In this document: positions 1-8,688 of the stretch, in pieces | How positions within the stretch are numbered: the stretch's first letter is position 1 | Layout of the letters: each line of letters begins with the position of its first letter | DNA from: Geobacillus stearothermophilus ATCC 12980 | Lineage (GTDB): Bacteria; Bacillota; Bacilli; Bacillales; Anoxybacillaceae | DNA: 64,000 bases | Direction: 5' to 3' | Assembly (NCBI RefSeq): GCF_030369615.1 | Contig: NZ_CP128494.1 | Location: 592,001 to 656,000 of the forward strand | Position numbers and translations under genes: made by a program | The notes under the pieces: model-generated | Database searches by the model: none | What the model saw: only the letters and a program-made list of their open reading frames with translations | Told to the model about the DNA's origin: nothing

Positions 1-583
<583 letters not shown>

Positions 584-648
584 TCATGTTTCTATGTTCA
601 GTGTAGCGGTTTTCAGCTCAGAATACAACGGAAAATCGGGGACGAGAG

Positions 649-680
649 AAAAAAACAGCTGCGGGAAGCCCGCAGCTGTT
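649..680 (-). terminator. Rho-independent terminator of the two small genes
   Basis: On the reverse strand a 12-base stem (AACAGCTGCGGG pairing with 654-665) with a short loop is followed by a run of T. It overlaps the stop codon of the gene ending at 679. Confidence 0.8.
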
Positions 681-879
681 ATTGAGTGAGCTCATCAAGC
701 TCAGCTTGAAATTGACGCAACTGCGCTTTTTCTGCCGTGTTGGAATGCGCGTACACGGATGACAAGGCGTTTTTGGCGATGGCAACAGCGCGCTCGACGC
801 TCATGTCGATCTCGCCGCTTTTGGCTTGTTTCGCCTGTGCGACTGCTTTGCGCGCCTCTTGAAACAGACGGTTGCCCAT
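679..879 (-). CDS. Small DUF3813-like protein (66 aa)
   Basis: A 66-residue, charged, helical protein starting MGNRLFQEARKAVAQAKQA. Its sequence resembles the DUF3813 family of small Bacillaceae proteins; the function of that family is not known. There are no membrane segments and no cysteines. The start is the ATG at 877-879, two bases after the stop of the upstream 50-residue gene, so the two are almost certainly cotranscribed and end at the terminator at 649-680. Family assignment is from memory of the motif and is moderately sure. Confidence 0.7.
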   Translation of the reverse strand: MGNRLFQEARKAVAQAKQAKSGEIDMSVERAVAIAKNALSSVYAHSNTAEKAQLRQFQAELDELTQ

Positions 880-881
880 CG

Positions 882-1034
882 TTATGCCCCTCCAAGCGAC
901 GTTTCCACCGCTTTTTCCGCTTTGCGTGCTTCCGCCTCGGCGTACGTCAGGTGATAAGGGATTCGCTTGTCATGCCGTTCAACCGCATCGACGCCTTGCT
1001 GGACGAAACGCTTCGATTTGTTTCGTTTGCCCAT
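882..1034 (-). CDS. Small basic hypothetical protein (50 aa)
   Basis: A 50-residue reading frame, MGKRNKSKRFVQQGVDAVER at the start and ending ETSLGGA. It starts at the ATG at 1032-1034 behind a GGGGGAA ribosome binding site and stops two bases before the next small gene. The N-terminus is strongly basic and the rest is helical. I do not recognise a functional family. Codon use and spacing to the DUF3813-like gene support it as real. Confidence 0.7.
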   Translation of the reverse strand: MGKRNKSKRFVQQGVDAVERHDKRIPYHLTYAEAEARKAEKAVETSLGGA

Positions 1035-1249
1035 GACCGATTCCCCCTTTAAAAAGTTGAAGACGCGCGTTGCGTCACGTATAGTGTAACCGCCGCCAGG
1101 GAACAGTAGTAAGGAAATTCGTTACAAACCGCCGTTCGTCGCTCTGAAAGCGGAAATCTGCTTGACACGACAGGAAAAAATCAATGCAAAAGCGGAAAGA
1201 AGTGGTTGGGAGGCGCGAGAAGCCTCCCGTAGCAAGGGGGGCGGCAGGG

Positions 1250-2056
1250 CTACAGGCCTAGAAGATCTTGTAAATACAAGCCGATACCGTCTTCTTCGTT
1301 GCTTTTCGTCACATCGTCAGCGACCGTTTTCAATGACTCGATAGCGTTGCCCATGGCGACGCCCAGCCCGGCCCAATCGATCATTTCGAGGTCGTTGTCT
1401 TCATCGCCAAAAGCAATGACGCGCTCCCTTGGGATGCCGAAATAGTCGGCGACTTGTTTTAAGCCTGCAGCCTTATGGACGCCATGGCGGATGATTTCAA
1501 TGACATGCCACGGTTCGCTCCAGCGCCGTTGGTGGATGACGTTGGCGTACACATTCGCTAAGTGTGATTGAATCCGCTCGATATGATCATCGTCCGTGTA
1601 CACGAGCACGCTCGTCGGATCTTTGCCGAGCGAGCGGCGCAAATCACCGATTTCCACGGTCGGGTTGCCAAGGCGGACGATGTCAAGCAAGACGTCGTCG
1701 TGTTGATGAAAATAAACATTGTCTAACACTTCGGCCATCATATTCTTGATTCCATAGGATTCGCTGATTTCAACAATGTCTTTGACGATCGCAAGCGGCA
1801 GCGGGTAATGGTGCATGCCCCACGACGGCTGGCGCGGATGGTGGACAAACGCGCCGTTGAAATTGACGATCGGCGTTGCAAGGCCAAGTTCTTCGTAGTA
1901 CATGGAGCTTGCCCGGTACGGGCGGCCGGTGGCGATGACAACAAAATGGCCGACGTTGATGGCGCGGCGGATGACGTCTTTGGTAAATGGGGAAATCGTT
2001 TTATCCTCTTTGAGCAACGTTCCATCCAAATCCAACGCGATTAAATACGGCTTCAT
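1250..2056 (-). CDS. Cof-type HAD-IIB sugar-phosphate phosphatase (YitU-like)
   Basis: A 268-residue HAD superfamily hydrolase. Motif I is DLDGTLL with the nucleophile Asp9 and the acid/base Asp11; the C-terminal motif IV region is FGDEDNDLEM, followed by GVAMGNA. The length and the large central C2 cap fit the Cof/IIB subgroup, which dephosphorylates small cytoplasmic phosphates such as sugar phosphates or FMN; the exact substrate cannot be read from sequence. The ATG at 2054-2056 has an AAGGAG site in front. It is divergent from the esterase gene, as in the yitU/yitV pair of B. subtilis. Confidence 0.9.
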   Translation of the reverse strand: MKPYLIALDLDGTLLKEDKTISPFTKDVIRRAINVGHFVVIATGRPYRASSMYYEELGLATPIVNFNGAFVHHPRQPSWGMHHYPLPLAIVKDIVEISESYGIKNMMAEVLDNVYFHQHDDVLLDIVRLGNPTVEIGDLRRSLGKDPTSVLVYTDDDHIERIQSHLANVYANVIHQRRWSEPWHVIEIIRHGVHKAAGLKQVADYFGIPRERVIAFGDEDNDLEMIDWAGLGVAMGNAIESLKTVADDVTKSNEEDGIGLYLQDLLGL

Positions 2057-2172
2057 GTCCGACTCCTTTGCCCTCGTTATTCTTTACACTACATAGTGTA
2101 ACTCTTTTCCAAAATCGCTGTCCATATGGTAAACTATATAGCGATGGAAAAAGAAAAGGGGTTTGTGCAACC

Positions 2173-2940
2173 ATGGTGATCATTGAACAGGAACAGTTGG
2201 CCGGCGTGCCGGTTCTTCACGTTGTCAAGTCGGAAAAGCGGGACGAACGGCTGCCGCTGATTTTCTTTATCCACGGCTTTACGAGCGCCAAAGAACATAA
2301 TTTGCATTTCGGCTACTTGCTCGCCGAGGCGGGCTACCGCGCTGTGCTTCCCGACGCGCTGTTTCACGGTGAACGGGACGAAGGCTTGAGCGAACGGAAA
2401 TTGCAGCTGTCGTTTTGGGACATTGTTGTGCGCACGATCACCGAAATCGAGGAGATGAAAAACGACCTTGTAAGCCGCGGATTGGCGGATCCCGAACGGA
2501 TTGGGCTCGCTGGGACATCGATGGGCGGAATCGTCACGTTCGGCGCGCTCGCCGTCTATCCGTGGGTGAGGGCGGCGGTGGCGCTCATGGGCTGCCCGAA
2601 CTACAGCGCCTTTTTTGATGAGATGATTGAAGAAGGAAAGCGGCGCCAAATCGACATTCCGCTGCCGCCGACGCTGCTTGCGCTCGAAAAAGAAAAGCTC
2701 GCCCGCTACGATTTATCCAAGCAGCCGGAAAAACTCGCCGGGCGGCCGCTGTTCATCTGGCACGGGAAAGCCGACCAAGTCGTCCCGTATGCTTATACAT
2801 ATGAGTTTTACAAGCAAATTAAACCACTTTATGAAGGAAACGAAGACCGGCTGCAATTCATCGCCGACCCGCACGCCGGCCATAAAGTGACGCGTGAAGC
2901 GTTTTTGGAGACGGTGCGCTGGTTTCGCAAGCATGTGTAA
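2173..2940 (+). CDS. Alpha/beta hydrolase, YitV-like esterase
   Basis: A 255-residue alpha/beta hydrolase fold protein. The nucleophile elbow is GTSMGG, the probable acid is in WHGKADQVVP and the histidine in DPHAGHKVT; HGFTSAKEH near the N-terminus forms the oxyanion region. This is the prolyl oligopeptidase-like esterase group represented by B. subtilis YitV; the substrate is unknown. I chose the ATG at 2173 (MVIIEQEQ) over the longer frame from 2068 because the upstream part has no family-like sequence and an AAGGGG site precedes 2173. The protein is cytoplasmic, with no signal peptide. Confidence 0.9.
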   Translation: MVIIEQEQLAGVPVLHVVKSEKRDERLPLIFFIHGFTSAKEHNLHFGYLLAEAGYRAVLPDALFHGERDEGLSERKLQLSFWDIVVRTITEIEEMKNDLVSRGLADPERIGLAGTSMGGIVTFGALAVYPWVRAAVALMGCPNYSAFFDEMIEEGKRRQIDIPLPPTLLALEKEKLARYDLSKQPEKLAGRPLFIWHGKADQVVPYAYTYEFYKQIKPLYEGNEDRLQFIADPHAGHKVTREAFLETVRWFRKHV

Positions 2941-3002
2941 GCAAAATCGGCAATGAGGAAACGAACATGTTTGTGGTCAGCTAAAGCGTGCTTCACAAGA
3001 GG

Positions 3003-3039
3003 AAATCCGCCTTTTAAACAAAAAAGGCGGATTTTTCGT
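3003..3039 (+). terminator. Rho-independent terminator
   Basis: AAATCCGCCTTTT at 3003-3015 pairs with AAAAGGCGGATTT at 3022-3034, followed by T-rich sequence. It ends the esterase transcript and insulates the metal-resistance operon downstream. Confidence 0.85.
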
Positions 3040-3053
3040 TTGAAAACATTTTT

Positions 3054-3120
3054 TATTCAAATGAATATTTGAATATAAGGGGGAGATATGCTATTCTATA
3101 TTCAAATGAATATTTGAATA
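3054..3120 (+). promoter_or_regulatory. cadC promoter with two CadC-type operators
   Basis: The same 22-base imperfect palindrome, TATTCAAATGAATATTTGAATA, apart from being written twice, occurs at 3054-3075 and 3099-3120. It closely resembles the CadC/ArsR-SmtB operator. A promoter can be read between the two: TTGAAT (3069-3074), a 17-base spacer, and TATTCT (3092-3097). One operator therefore covers the -35 and the second lies over the transcription start. The expected logic is repression by the downstream ArsR-family protein, relieved by metal ions. Confidence 0.85.
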
Positions 3121-3140
3121 TTGGCAAGGAGCGAGAAGGA

Positions 3141-3512
3141 ATGCACCGTCATGATGTGTGCGACGTTTACTGTTATGACGACGAGAAGGTCGAGCGGGTT
3201 CAGCGGCGGCTTCGCGATGAACCAATTGCCGAGATTGTCCCTTTTTTTAAGGCGCTTGCCGATGAAAACCGGGCGAAGATCGTGTATGCGCTTTGCGGTG
3301 AAGAGGAGTTGTGCGTCTGTGACCTAGCGAACGTCATTGGTGCGACGGTGGCGACGGCATCACATCATTTGCGCATTTTGTATAAGCAAGGAATTGTGAA
3401 ATATCGAAAAGAGGGGAAACTCGCCTTTTACTCGCTGGATGACGACCATATTCGCGAGCTGCTGCTTGTCGCGCTCGCCCATCGGAAAGAGGGGGATGGC
3501 CGTGGGGAATGA
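3141..3512 (+). CDS. cadC: ArsR/SmtB-family metal-responsive repressor, CadC-like
   Basis: A 123-residue winged-helix repressor. The N-terminal CDVYCYD gives the extra cysteines seen in CadC, and ELCVCDLA in the recognition region carries the CxC metal-sensing pair typical of Cd/Pb/Zn-responsive ArsR proteins; the DNA-reading helix is around TASHHLRIL. The ATG at 3141 follows AAGGA and lies just after the second operator, which suggests autoregulation. The stop codon lies within the first codons of the ATPase gene, so the two are translationally coupled. The metal range (Cd, Pb or Zn) is inferred from family. Confidence 0.93.
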   Translation: MHRHDVCDVYCYDDEKVERVQRRLRDEPIAEIVPFFKALADENRAKIVYALCGEEELCVCDLANVIGATVATASHHLRILYKQGIVKYRKEGKLAFYSLDDDHIRELLLVALAHRKEGDGRGE

Positions 3513-5628
3513 ACAAACATTAGATCGGCTCGAGGCCAAAACATACCGCGTGCAAGGACTGACGTGCACAAACTGCGCAGCTAAGTTTGAACAAAACGTG
3601 AAATCCTTGCCCGGCGTGAAAGAGGCGAAAGTGAATTTCGGCGCCGCCAAGCTCACCGTTTGGGGCGAGGCGACGATTGATGAACTTGAGCAGGCAGGAG
3701 CGTTTGAACAGTTGACCATTCGTGAAGAACGAGAGCGCACCGTCCGGCCGGAACCGTTTTGGAGGAAGAAAGAGAACAGGAACGTCCTTGTCTCTGCTGT
3801 ATTGCTTCTGATTGGCATTGCGGCCGATGCGGCGGACAAGGGGATGCTGGCGATTGCGATGTATTTGGCGGCGATCGTGATCGGAGGCTACTCCCTGTTC
3901 TGGACGGGGCTCCGGAATCTGTCCCGCTGGCAGTTTGATATGAAAACATTAATGACGATCGCCATTCTCGGTGCAACGGCGATCGGGGAATGGCAGGAAG
4001 GGGCGGTTGTTGTCATTTTGTTCGCCATCAGTGAAGCGCTTGAGCGCTATTCGATGGAGAACGCGCGGCGGTCGATCGCATCATTGATGGAGATGGCACC
4101 TGCGGAGGCGACCATCCGGCGCGGCACGGAGGAAATGACCGTTCCGGTCGAAGACGTTCGCGTCGGGGATGTCATGATCGTCAAACCAGGGGGAAAAATC
4201 GCTTTGGACGGCATTGTCATAAGCGGCGCCTCCACAGTGAATGAAGCGGCGATCACCGGTGAAAGTCTGCCGGTGGAAAAAGCAGTGGGGGATGCAGTGT
4301 TTGCCGGGACGCTGAATGGAGAAGGATTCCTCGAAGTTGAAGTAACAAAGCGGGCGGATGAGACGACATTGGCGAAAATGATTGATCTTGTGGAAGAGGC
4401 GCAAGCGGAGCGGGCGCCGTCGCAAGCGTTCGTCGACCGGTTTGCTCGCTATTATACGCCGTTTATTATCGTGACCGCGCTTCTGATCGCCATCGTTCCG
4501 CCGCTCGTGATGGGCGGGGAGTGGCTTGATTGGATTTACCGCGGTCTTGCCGTTCTTGTCATCGGCTGCCCGTGCGCGCTCGTCATCTCCACCCCGGTGG
4601 CGATTGTCACCGCCATCGGAAACGCGGCTCGGCGCGGCGTGCTCATCAAAGGCGGCGTGCATCTCGAACAAATCGGCCGGCTGCGTGCCGTTGCCTTTGA
4701 TAAAACCGGGACGTTGACGAAAGGGAAACCAGCCGTGACCGATGTCGTCGTGTATGAAGGAACACGTGAGCAGCTGTTGGCCATCGCCGCCGCCATCGAA
4801 AAACGGTCGCAGCACCCTTTGGCTTCTGCCATCGTCCGCAAAGCGGAAGAAGAGGGAGCACCGTTTCTTGATGTGGCCGTCGAAGAGTTTCAATCGCTCA
4901 CCGGCCAAGGAGTGAAGGCGGTGATTGCGGGGAACACGTACTATATCGGCAGCCCCGCTTTGTTTACCAGTTGGATCGGGAAGTTGCCCGATGAAGCGGA
5001 AAAGCAAATCTCTGCCTTTCGGGACGAAGGAAAAACCGTGATGGCCGTCGGCACGGCCGATCGGCTGTTGGGGCTTGTCGCCGCGGCCGATCAACTGCGG
5101 CCGTCCGCCCCGGAAACGGTTGCCGCGCTGCGGCGCCTTGGGGTGGCGGAAGTGGTGATGGTGACGGGCGATCACGAGCAAACCGCACAGGCCATCGGCC
5201 GTCAAGCGGGCGTATCCGATATTCGCGCCGAGCTCCTTCCGGAACAGAAGCTGGCGGCGATCCGCGAGCTGAAAGAACGTTGCGGCATGACCGCCATGGT
5301 CGGCGACGGGGTGAATGACGCCCCTGCCTTGGCCGCGGCCGATATTGGTGTGGCGATGGGCGGGGCGGGGACGGATGCCGCCTTGGAAACAGCCGATGTT
5401 GTGCTCATGGCCGACGATTTGCGCCAGCTGCCGTACACCGTCCACCTTGGGCGCCGAACGCTTGCCGTCATCCGGCAAAACATCGCCGTCGCCTTAGGGC
5501 TTAAAGTGCTGGCACTCGTGGCCGCCGTCCCGGGCTGGCTCACCCTTTGGCTCGCGGTGTTCGCCGATATGGGCGCGACGCTGCTAGTGACACTCAACAG
5601 CATGCGCCTATTGCGGGTGAAGGAATGA
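3496..5628 (+). CDS. cadA: Heavy-metal-exporting P1B-type ATPase, CadA-like
   Basis: A 710-residue membrane ATPase that pumps Cd2+/Zn2+/Pb2+ out of the cell. In order: an N-terminal heavy-metal domain with CTNC (Cys24, Cys27), transmembrane pairs, the actuator motif TGES, the transmembrane CPC metal site (IGCPCALVIS), the phosphorylation motif DKTGTLTKG and the hinge GDGVNDAPAL. The start ATG at 3496 has an AGAGGGGG site and overlaps the end of cadC by 17 bases. The size is normal for CadA. CPC plus a CxxC heavy-metal domain would also fit other P1B subtypes, but the CadC partner and operators support CadA. Confidence 0.93.
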   Translation: MAVGNEQTLDRLEAKTYRVQGLTCTNCAAKFEQNVKSLPGVKEAKVNFGAAKLTVWGEATIDELEQAGAFEQLTIREERERTVRPEPFWRKKENRNVLVSAVLLLIGIAADAADKGMLAIAMYLAAIVIGGYSLFWTGLRNLSRWQFDMKTLMTIAILGATAIGEWQEGAVVVILFAISEALERYSMENARRSIASLMEMAPAEATIRRGTEEMTVPVEDVRVGDVMIVKPGGKIALDGIVISGASTVNEAAITGESLPVEKAVGDAVFAGTLNGEGFLEVEVTKRADETTLAKMIDLVEEAQAERAPSQAFVDRFARYYTPFIIVTALLIAIVPPLVMGGEWLDWIYRGLAVLVIGCPCALVISTPVAIVTAIGNAARRGVLIKGGVHLEQIGRLRAVAFDKTGTLTKGKPAVTDVVVYEGTREQLLAIAAAIEKRSQHPLASAIVRKAEEEGAPFLDVAVEEFQSLTGQGVKAVIAGNTYYIGSPALFTSWIGKLPDEAEKQISAFRDEGKTVMAVGTADRLLGLVAAADQLRPSAPETVAALRRLGVAEVVMVTGDHEQTAQAIGRQAGVSDIRAELLPEQKLAAIRELKERCGMTAMVGDGVNDAPALAAADIGVAMGGAGTDAALETADVVLMADDLRQLPYTVHLGRRTLAVIRQNIAVALGLKVLALVAAVPGWLTLWLAVFADMGATLLVTLNSMRLLRVKE

Positions 5629-5736
5629 GACGGGGCTGCGGGCAGCGAGATACATCGTCCAACTTAGAAGAAGTGCATTTGTCCTCTCTCATGAAATGCG
5701 TGGAAAATATGGGTGCTTTCTGACGATGAGAGACGG

Positions 5737-5742
5737 TATAAT
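5737..5742 (+). promoter_or_regulatory. Candidate -10 box (TATAAT)
   Basis: A perfect TATAAT about 110 bases before the small membrane-protein gene. No convincing -35 is seen at 17 bases. The rest of 5629-5850 shows nothing else. Confidence 0.4.
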
Positions 5743-5850
5743 GAAGAGGAAAACATCACAGCTGATTAGGTTGAATGTTTGGGGATAGCGGCTGTTGGAT
5801 GGAACCATCGTTTTGGTCTGTTCATGAAAATCGTGGGGAAGAGGGGCGTC

Positions 5851-6102
5851 ATGAAGGGATCTCGAAAAGAAGAGAGGCATGAAACGCAACGGACAGAAGA
5901 GATTCAACGGATGGATGACCGGGTGTTTTCGCCGGTCGAAGAGTTGGATCGGATTGCCGCGGGAGGGGCGATGAAGCGGGAAGCCCTCGATTGGCGAGGA
6001 TTTCCCCGGTGGATTCGATATGTCGGATACATCGCCTTCGCCTTTTTTGTCATCGTTCCTTTGATGGCATGGTTGTGGAACGTGTATATAGATACGAGCT
6101 GA
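5851..6102 (+). CDS. Small single-pass membrane protein (83 aa), unknown
   Basis: An 83-residue protein with a charged N-terminal half (MKGSRKEERHETQRTEEIQR) and one hydrophobic segment near the C-terminus (YIAFAFFVIVPLMAWLW). The ATG at 5851 has GAAGAGGGG in front; an in-frame upstream start at 5779 is possible but has a poor site. I recognise no family. The layout suggests a cytoplasmic charged domain and a C-terminal anchor. Confidence 0.55.
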   Translation: MKGSRKEERHETQRTEEIQRMDDRVFSPVEELDRIAAGGAMKREALDWRGFPRWIRYVGYIAFAFFVIVPLMAWLWNVYIDTS

Positions 6103-6153
6103 AAATGGAAACGAGCCGCCAGTTCGATTGGATGAAGAGCATATTGATTCGTT

Positions 6154-6243
6154 TCATACCAAGAAAACAATCGATTCATTCCCTAGAGGCAAAGGGCGCA
6201 ACGCATCCAACCGTTGTTTCAGCTCGTCGATTTTAGCAAACAT
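6154..6243 (-). pseudogene. Possible N-terminal remnant of a Fic-family gene
   Basis: A 29-codon frame starting MFAKIDELKQRLDALRPLP, behind a GAGGTGAG site. This opening resembles the N-terminus of some Fic/DOC-family proteins, which are several hundred residues long, but the frame stops at once and nothing family-like follows. It is either a decayed remnant or a chance resemblance. The rest of the 6103-6433 gap holds nothing I can name. Confidence 0.3.
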
Positions 6244-6433
6244 CGCTCTCACCTCTTGGCATATGATTCGCGGCCTCGATTCGTTTTTCCTTTAAATAGC
6301 CAAGCGATGGTTCTTGTTTTTCTATATGATACAAAAATAAAGGGCGGGGAGTGTTCAGCAGTTGCAGAACAATGAAACAACCGCCCGCCCAACACGGGCG
6401 AACGGCGAAAAGGGGATGGAAAAGTGGAGTGTT

Positions 6434-6736
6434 TCAAGAAAAATGCCCAAGCTGCCGGAGCGCTTCTTCGCTCATTCGCTCCGGCGTCCATGGCGGGTTC
6501 CATGTCACTTGGACGCGCACGTCACGGATGCCGTCAATGTGCTCAAGCGCCCGTTTGACGCCGCCGGCGATCGAGTCGTGAAGCGGGCAGCCGGGGGTCG
6601 TGAGCGTCATCAGGACATTGATATGCCCATCTTCGATTTTTAAGTCATAAATCAACCCTAAATCGACGACGTTAATGCCGAGCTCCGGATCAAGGACCGT
6701 TTTCAGCTGTTGAATGGCAAGTTCGCGGACATCCAT
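6434..6736 (-). CDS. DUF59/MIP18-type metal-sulfur cluster assembly factor (YitW/SufT-like)
   Basis: A 100-residue protein with the DUF59 core: LDPELGINVVDLGLIYDL and the cysteine motif TTPGCPLHDS. DUF59 proteins (SufT, YitW, eukaryotic CIA2) help mature Fe-S proteins. The start ATG at 6734-6736 has a GAGGAGG site. It lies 22 bases after the membrane-protein gene and may be the last gene of the Fnr-box operon starting at 8452, which would put an Fe-S maturation factor under anaerobic control. That operon membership is inferred from spacing. Confidence 0.88.
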   Translation of the reverse strand: MDVRELAIQQLKTVLDPELGINVVDLGLIYDLKIEDGHINVLMTLTTPGCPLHDSIAGGVKRALEHIDGIRDVRVQVTWNPPWTPERMSEEALRQLGHFS

Positions 6737-6758
6737 CGTTCTTTTCCTCCTCATTCGC

Positions 6759-8009
6759 TTATTTTCGGAAGACCGTTAAAATCGTTCCGGCAAAGGCAAC
6801 GCTTAATCCAGCCAACAGTACTTGAGTGATGGCGAACAGCGGCACGCTCGCGACAGCAAGCGCAACGGCCGCCAGCGCGAGGGCGAAAAGCCATAGGCGG
6901 CATTGGACGGTGACGGCTCGTTCATTCATCATTTGTTTTAACGTCGGCACGTTTTGTTGGCCGACTTTTTCGCTGTAGCGATGCGTCCACCATAAAAACG
7001 GCACGATTTTGAACAAATAGCCGACGATGCTGAAGAGAATCCAGCCGACAATGAATAGATAAACAATGATGCCAAGCAGCCGTCCGCTGCCGACGACGAT
7101 GGCGACAAAGGCGGCAACGTGCAGCACAAGGCCGATGACGATGGCCGAAAGCGAAAAGCGGAACGGGCGGTCAAGCGTTTTTTTCATCCGCTTTTGCAAA
7201 ATGGCGCGGATATGCCAGGCGAAAACAAGGAATCCGCTCATGAGCAAGGCTGCACCGGCTGCAAGCCATGCGTGGCTTCGCAAGAATAAGCTGGCGAACG
7301 CCACCGCAATCCCGCTGATGTACAGCGCATAGACGTAACGCGCCGGCCGCAGCGAAAAGCCGTGGGCGAGCGAGAACATCGGTACCATTTTGTACGAAAA
7401 GCCTATGATGAGAAGTGTGAACCAGCCGCACAGCCCGAACAGCACATGCAAGCCGAACACCGTTTCATGACTGTTGGCGCCTGTGGCGGCGAAAAAGTGA
7501 AAGGCAAGCAGCCCTCCAGCGGCGCCCGTCAGCAGCAAAAACAACAAGGAAGTCGCGACAAACAGCGTCATGATCGTTTTGTTTTTTTGTTGTTTTAATG
7601 TCATCGCCATTTGCCAGACAAACAGCACGATGCCGAACAGCAGAAGCAAGCCAGGGAGAAACGCTTGGTTTGGCGTAAACGCTAAACTGGCGGCAAAGGT
7701 GACGATGCCGAGAGCGGTGATCGCAAACTGCCAAAAACCGAGCCGCTCGCTCCAAATCGGCGTCAAAAAGGCGACCGGAACGAGCTGGTACATCGCCCCC
7801 ATGGCCGTCATCAATGCAAAGCCAAGCAACGCCAGGTGGGCCGCCGCCCATACGAACGGCAGCCGGAACGCGCCGCTGCTAAGTGAGGGAATCGCTCCAA
7901 GCAACATAAGCTGCGATGCGGCGAACGCCAACACGGCGAACATGATAAACGAGAACGGAAGACGGACGTCTGTTTCCGTCCCCGTGCGAGTAGGAAACAC
8001 GTTGCTCAT
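6759..8009 (-). CDS. Polytopic membrane protein (about 12 TM), heme-copper-oxidase-subunit-I-like or NnrS-like
   Basis: A 416-residue protein that is almost entirely hydrophobic, with about twelve membrane segments. Histidines sit in or next to helices, for example AAAHLALLGFAL, GLHVLFGLCGW and GLVLHVAAFVAI, as expected of a heme-binding membrane protein. This fits two families found near NO-reductase genes: NnrS-like proteins and stand-alone relatives of oxidase subunit I. I cannot separate these by eye. Its start overlaps the stop of the upstream DUF2249 gene (ATGA), so it is cotranscribed with two DUF2249 genes. The likely role is in nitric oxide or nitrite metabolism at the membrane. Confidence 0.65.
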   Translation of the reverse strand: MSNVFPTRTGTETDVRLPFSFIMFAVLAFAASQLMLLGAIPSLSSGAFRLPFVWAAAHLALLGFALMTAMGAMYQLVPVAFLTPIWSERLGFWQFAITALGIVTFAASLAFTPNQAFLPGLLLLFGIVLFVWQMAMTLKQQKNKTIMTLFVATSLLFLLLTGAAGGLLAFHFFAATGANSHETVFGLHVLFGLCGWFTLLIIGFSYKMVPMFSLAHGFSLRPARYVYALYISGIAVAFASLFLRSHAWLAAGAALLMSGFLVFAWHIRAILQKRMKKTLDRPFRFSLSAIVIGLVLHVAAFVAIVVGSGRLLGIIVYLFIVGWILFSIVGYLFKIVPFLWWTHRYSEKVGQQNVPTLKQMMNERAVTVQCRLWLFALALAAVALAVASVPLFAITQVLLAGLSVAFAGTILTVFRK

Positions 8010-8215
8010 CCTTTCGTAATGCGGATTTCAAAGCTGCCGTCTTCGCGTGCGACCGTCTCGTGCCGGTAGCCGAGCTCGTCAAGCTGTTCGTACAAAAACA
8101 TCGGGCGGCGGTCGTTAATGATCGTCAGCGTCTCCCCAGGATTCAGCTTCGCGAGGGCAGCGAGCGTCCGCATCATCGGCTGCGGCGGCTCGAGTCCGCG
8201 GTTATCGAGGATCAT
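8006..8215 (-). CDS. DUF2249 protein (69 aa)
   Basis: A 69-residue protein of the DUF2249 family (TusA-like fold), with LDNRGLEPPQPMMRTL at the N-terminus and the PGETLTIINDRRPMFLYEQL core. Family members occur near denitrification and NO-detoxification genes; their biochemical role is unsettled. It lacks the catalytic cysteine of TusA. The ATG is three bases after the stop of another DUF2249 gene, and its stop overlaps the start of the membrane protein. Confidence 0.85.
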   Translation of the reverse strand: MILDNRGLEPPQPMMRTLAALAKLNPGETLTIINDRRPMFLYEQLDELGYRHETVAREDGSFEIRITKG

Positions 8216-8218
8216 CGG

Positions 8219-8452
8219 TCATCCCCCCTGCTTCACAAACGTTACTTTCCAATGTTTTTTTTCGATTTGTTCGGCCTCGTACGTAAACCCTTTCGCTTTC
8301 ATAATCGGAAACAGCGGCAGCGGCTTGAATGGAGCGTGCAAAATGAACGTATCGCCCGGCTGCAGCGGTTTGATGGCGTTCATAATTTTTTCAAACGGCT
8401 CACGTTTCTGCCGCAAATCTTCGCGCACATCGAGTTCAATCGTCACACCCAT
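8219..8452 (-). CDS. DUF2249 protein (77 aa), first gene of an Fnr-box operon
   Basis: A 77-residue second member of the family, with TIELDVREDLRQKREPFEKI and the PGDTFILHAPFKPLPLF core. It starts at the ATG at 8450-8452 behind a strong AAAGGAGG site. A 16-base Fnr box is 52 bases upstream with a -10 at the right distance, so it heads an operon of two DUF2249 genes, a membrane protein and probably the DUF59 gene. The longer in-frame start at 8593 would cross the promoter and is rejected. Confidence 0.85.
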   Translation of the reverse strand: MGVTIELDVREDLRQKREPFEKIMNAIKPLQPGDTFILHAPFKPLPLFPIMKAKGFTYEAEQIEKKHWKVTFVKQGG

Positions 8453-8476
8453 GCGCTTTCCTCCTTTTTGACTATC

Positions 8477-8519
8477 ATGATAATTATTTTCACTGTGGAA
8501 TGTTGTGATATAGCTCACA
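8477..8519 (-). promoter_or_regulatory. Fnr-dependent promoter of the DUF2249 operon
   Basis: TGTGATATAGCTCACA at 8504-8519 is a perfect TGTGA-N6-TCACA site. Reading leftwards, TATCAT at 8477-8482 is the -10. This puts the box centre at about -41.5 from a start near 8470, the class II activator position. Confidence 0.8.
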
Positions 8520-8688
8520 TCTTTCGGCCGAAACATGACATATTCCACTTTGGAAAAAAGGTTTCGTTTTCGTTTGAAAGGGCGGAATAGCATGTTCCAG
8601 AAAGATGGGCTTGCCGAAATGTTTGAAAGGAAACCCCATCAGCTCCATTGCGCATCCCGACCGGTACCGGACGATGGGGAAAAAGGAG

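Noticed and set aside
1208..1228. GGGAGGC/GCCTCCC hairpin after the HAD phosphatase gene
   Set aside because: No T run in the right place, so it is not called as a terminator.
4081..5478. 465-codon reverse frame opposite cadA
   Set aside because: Shadow of the high-GC P-type ATPase gene; no family-like sequence and no ribosome binding site.
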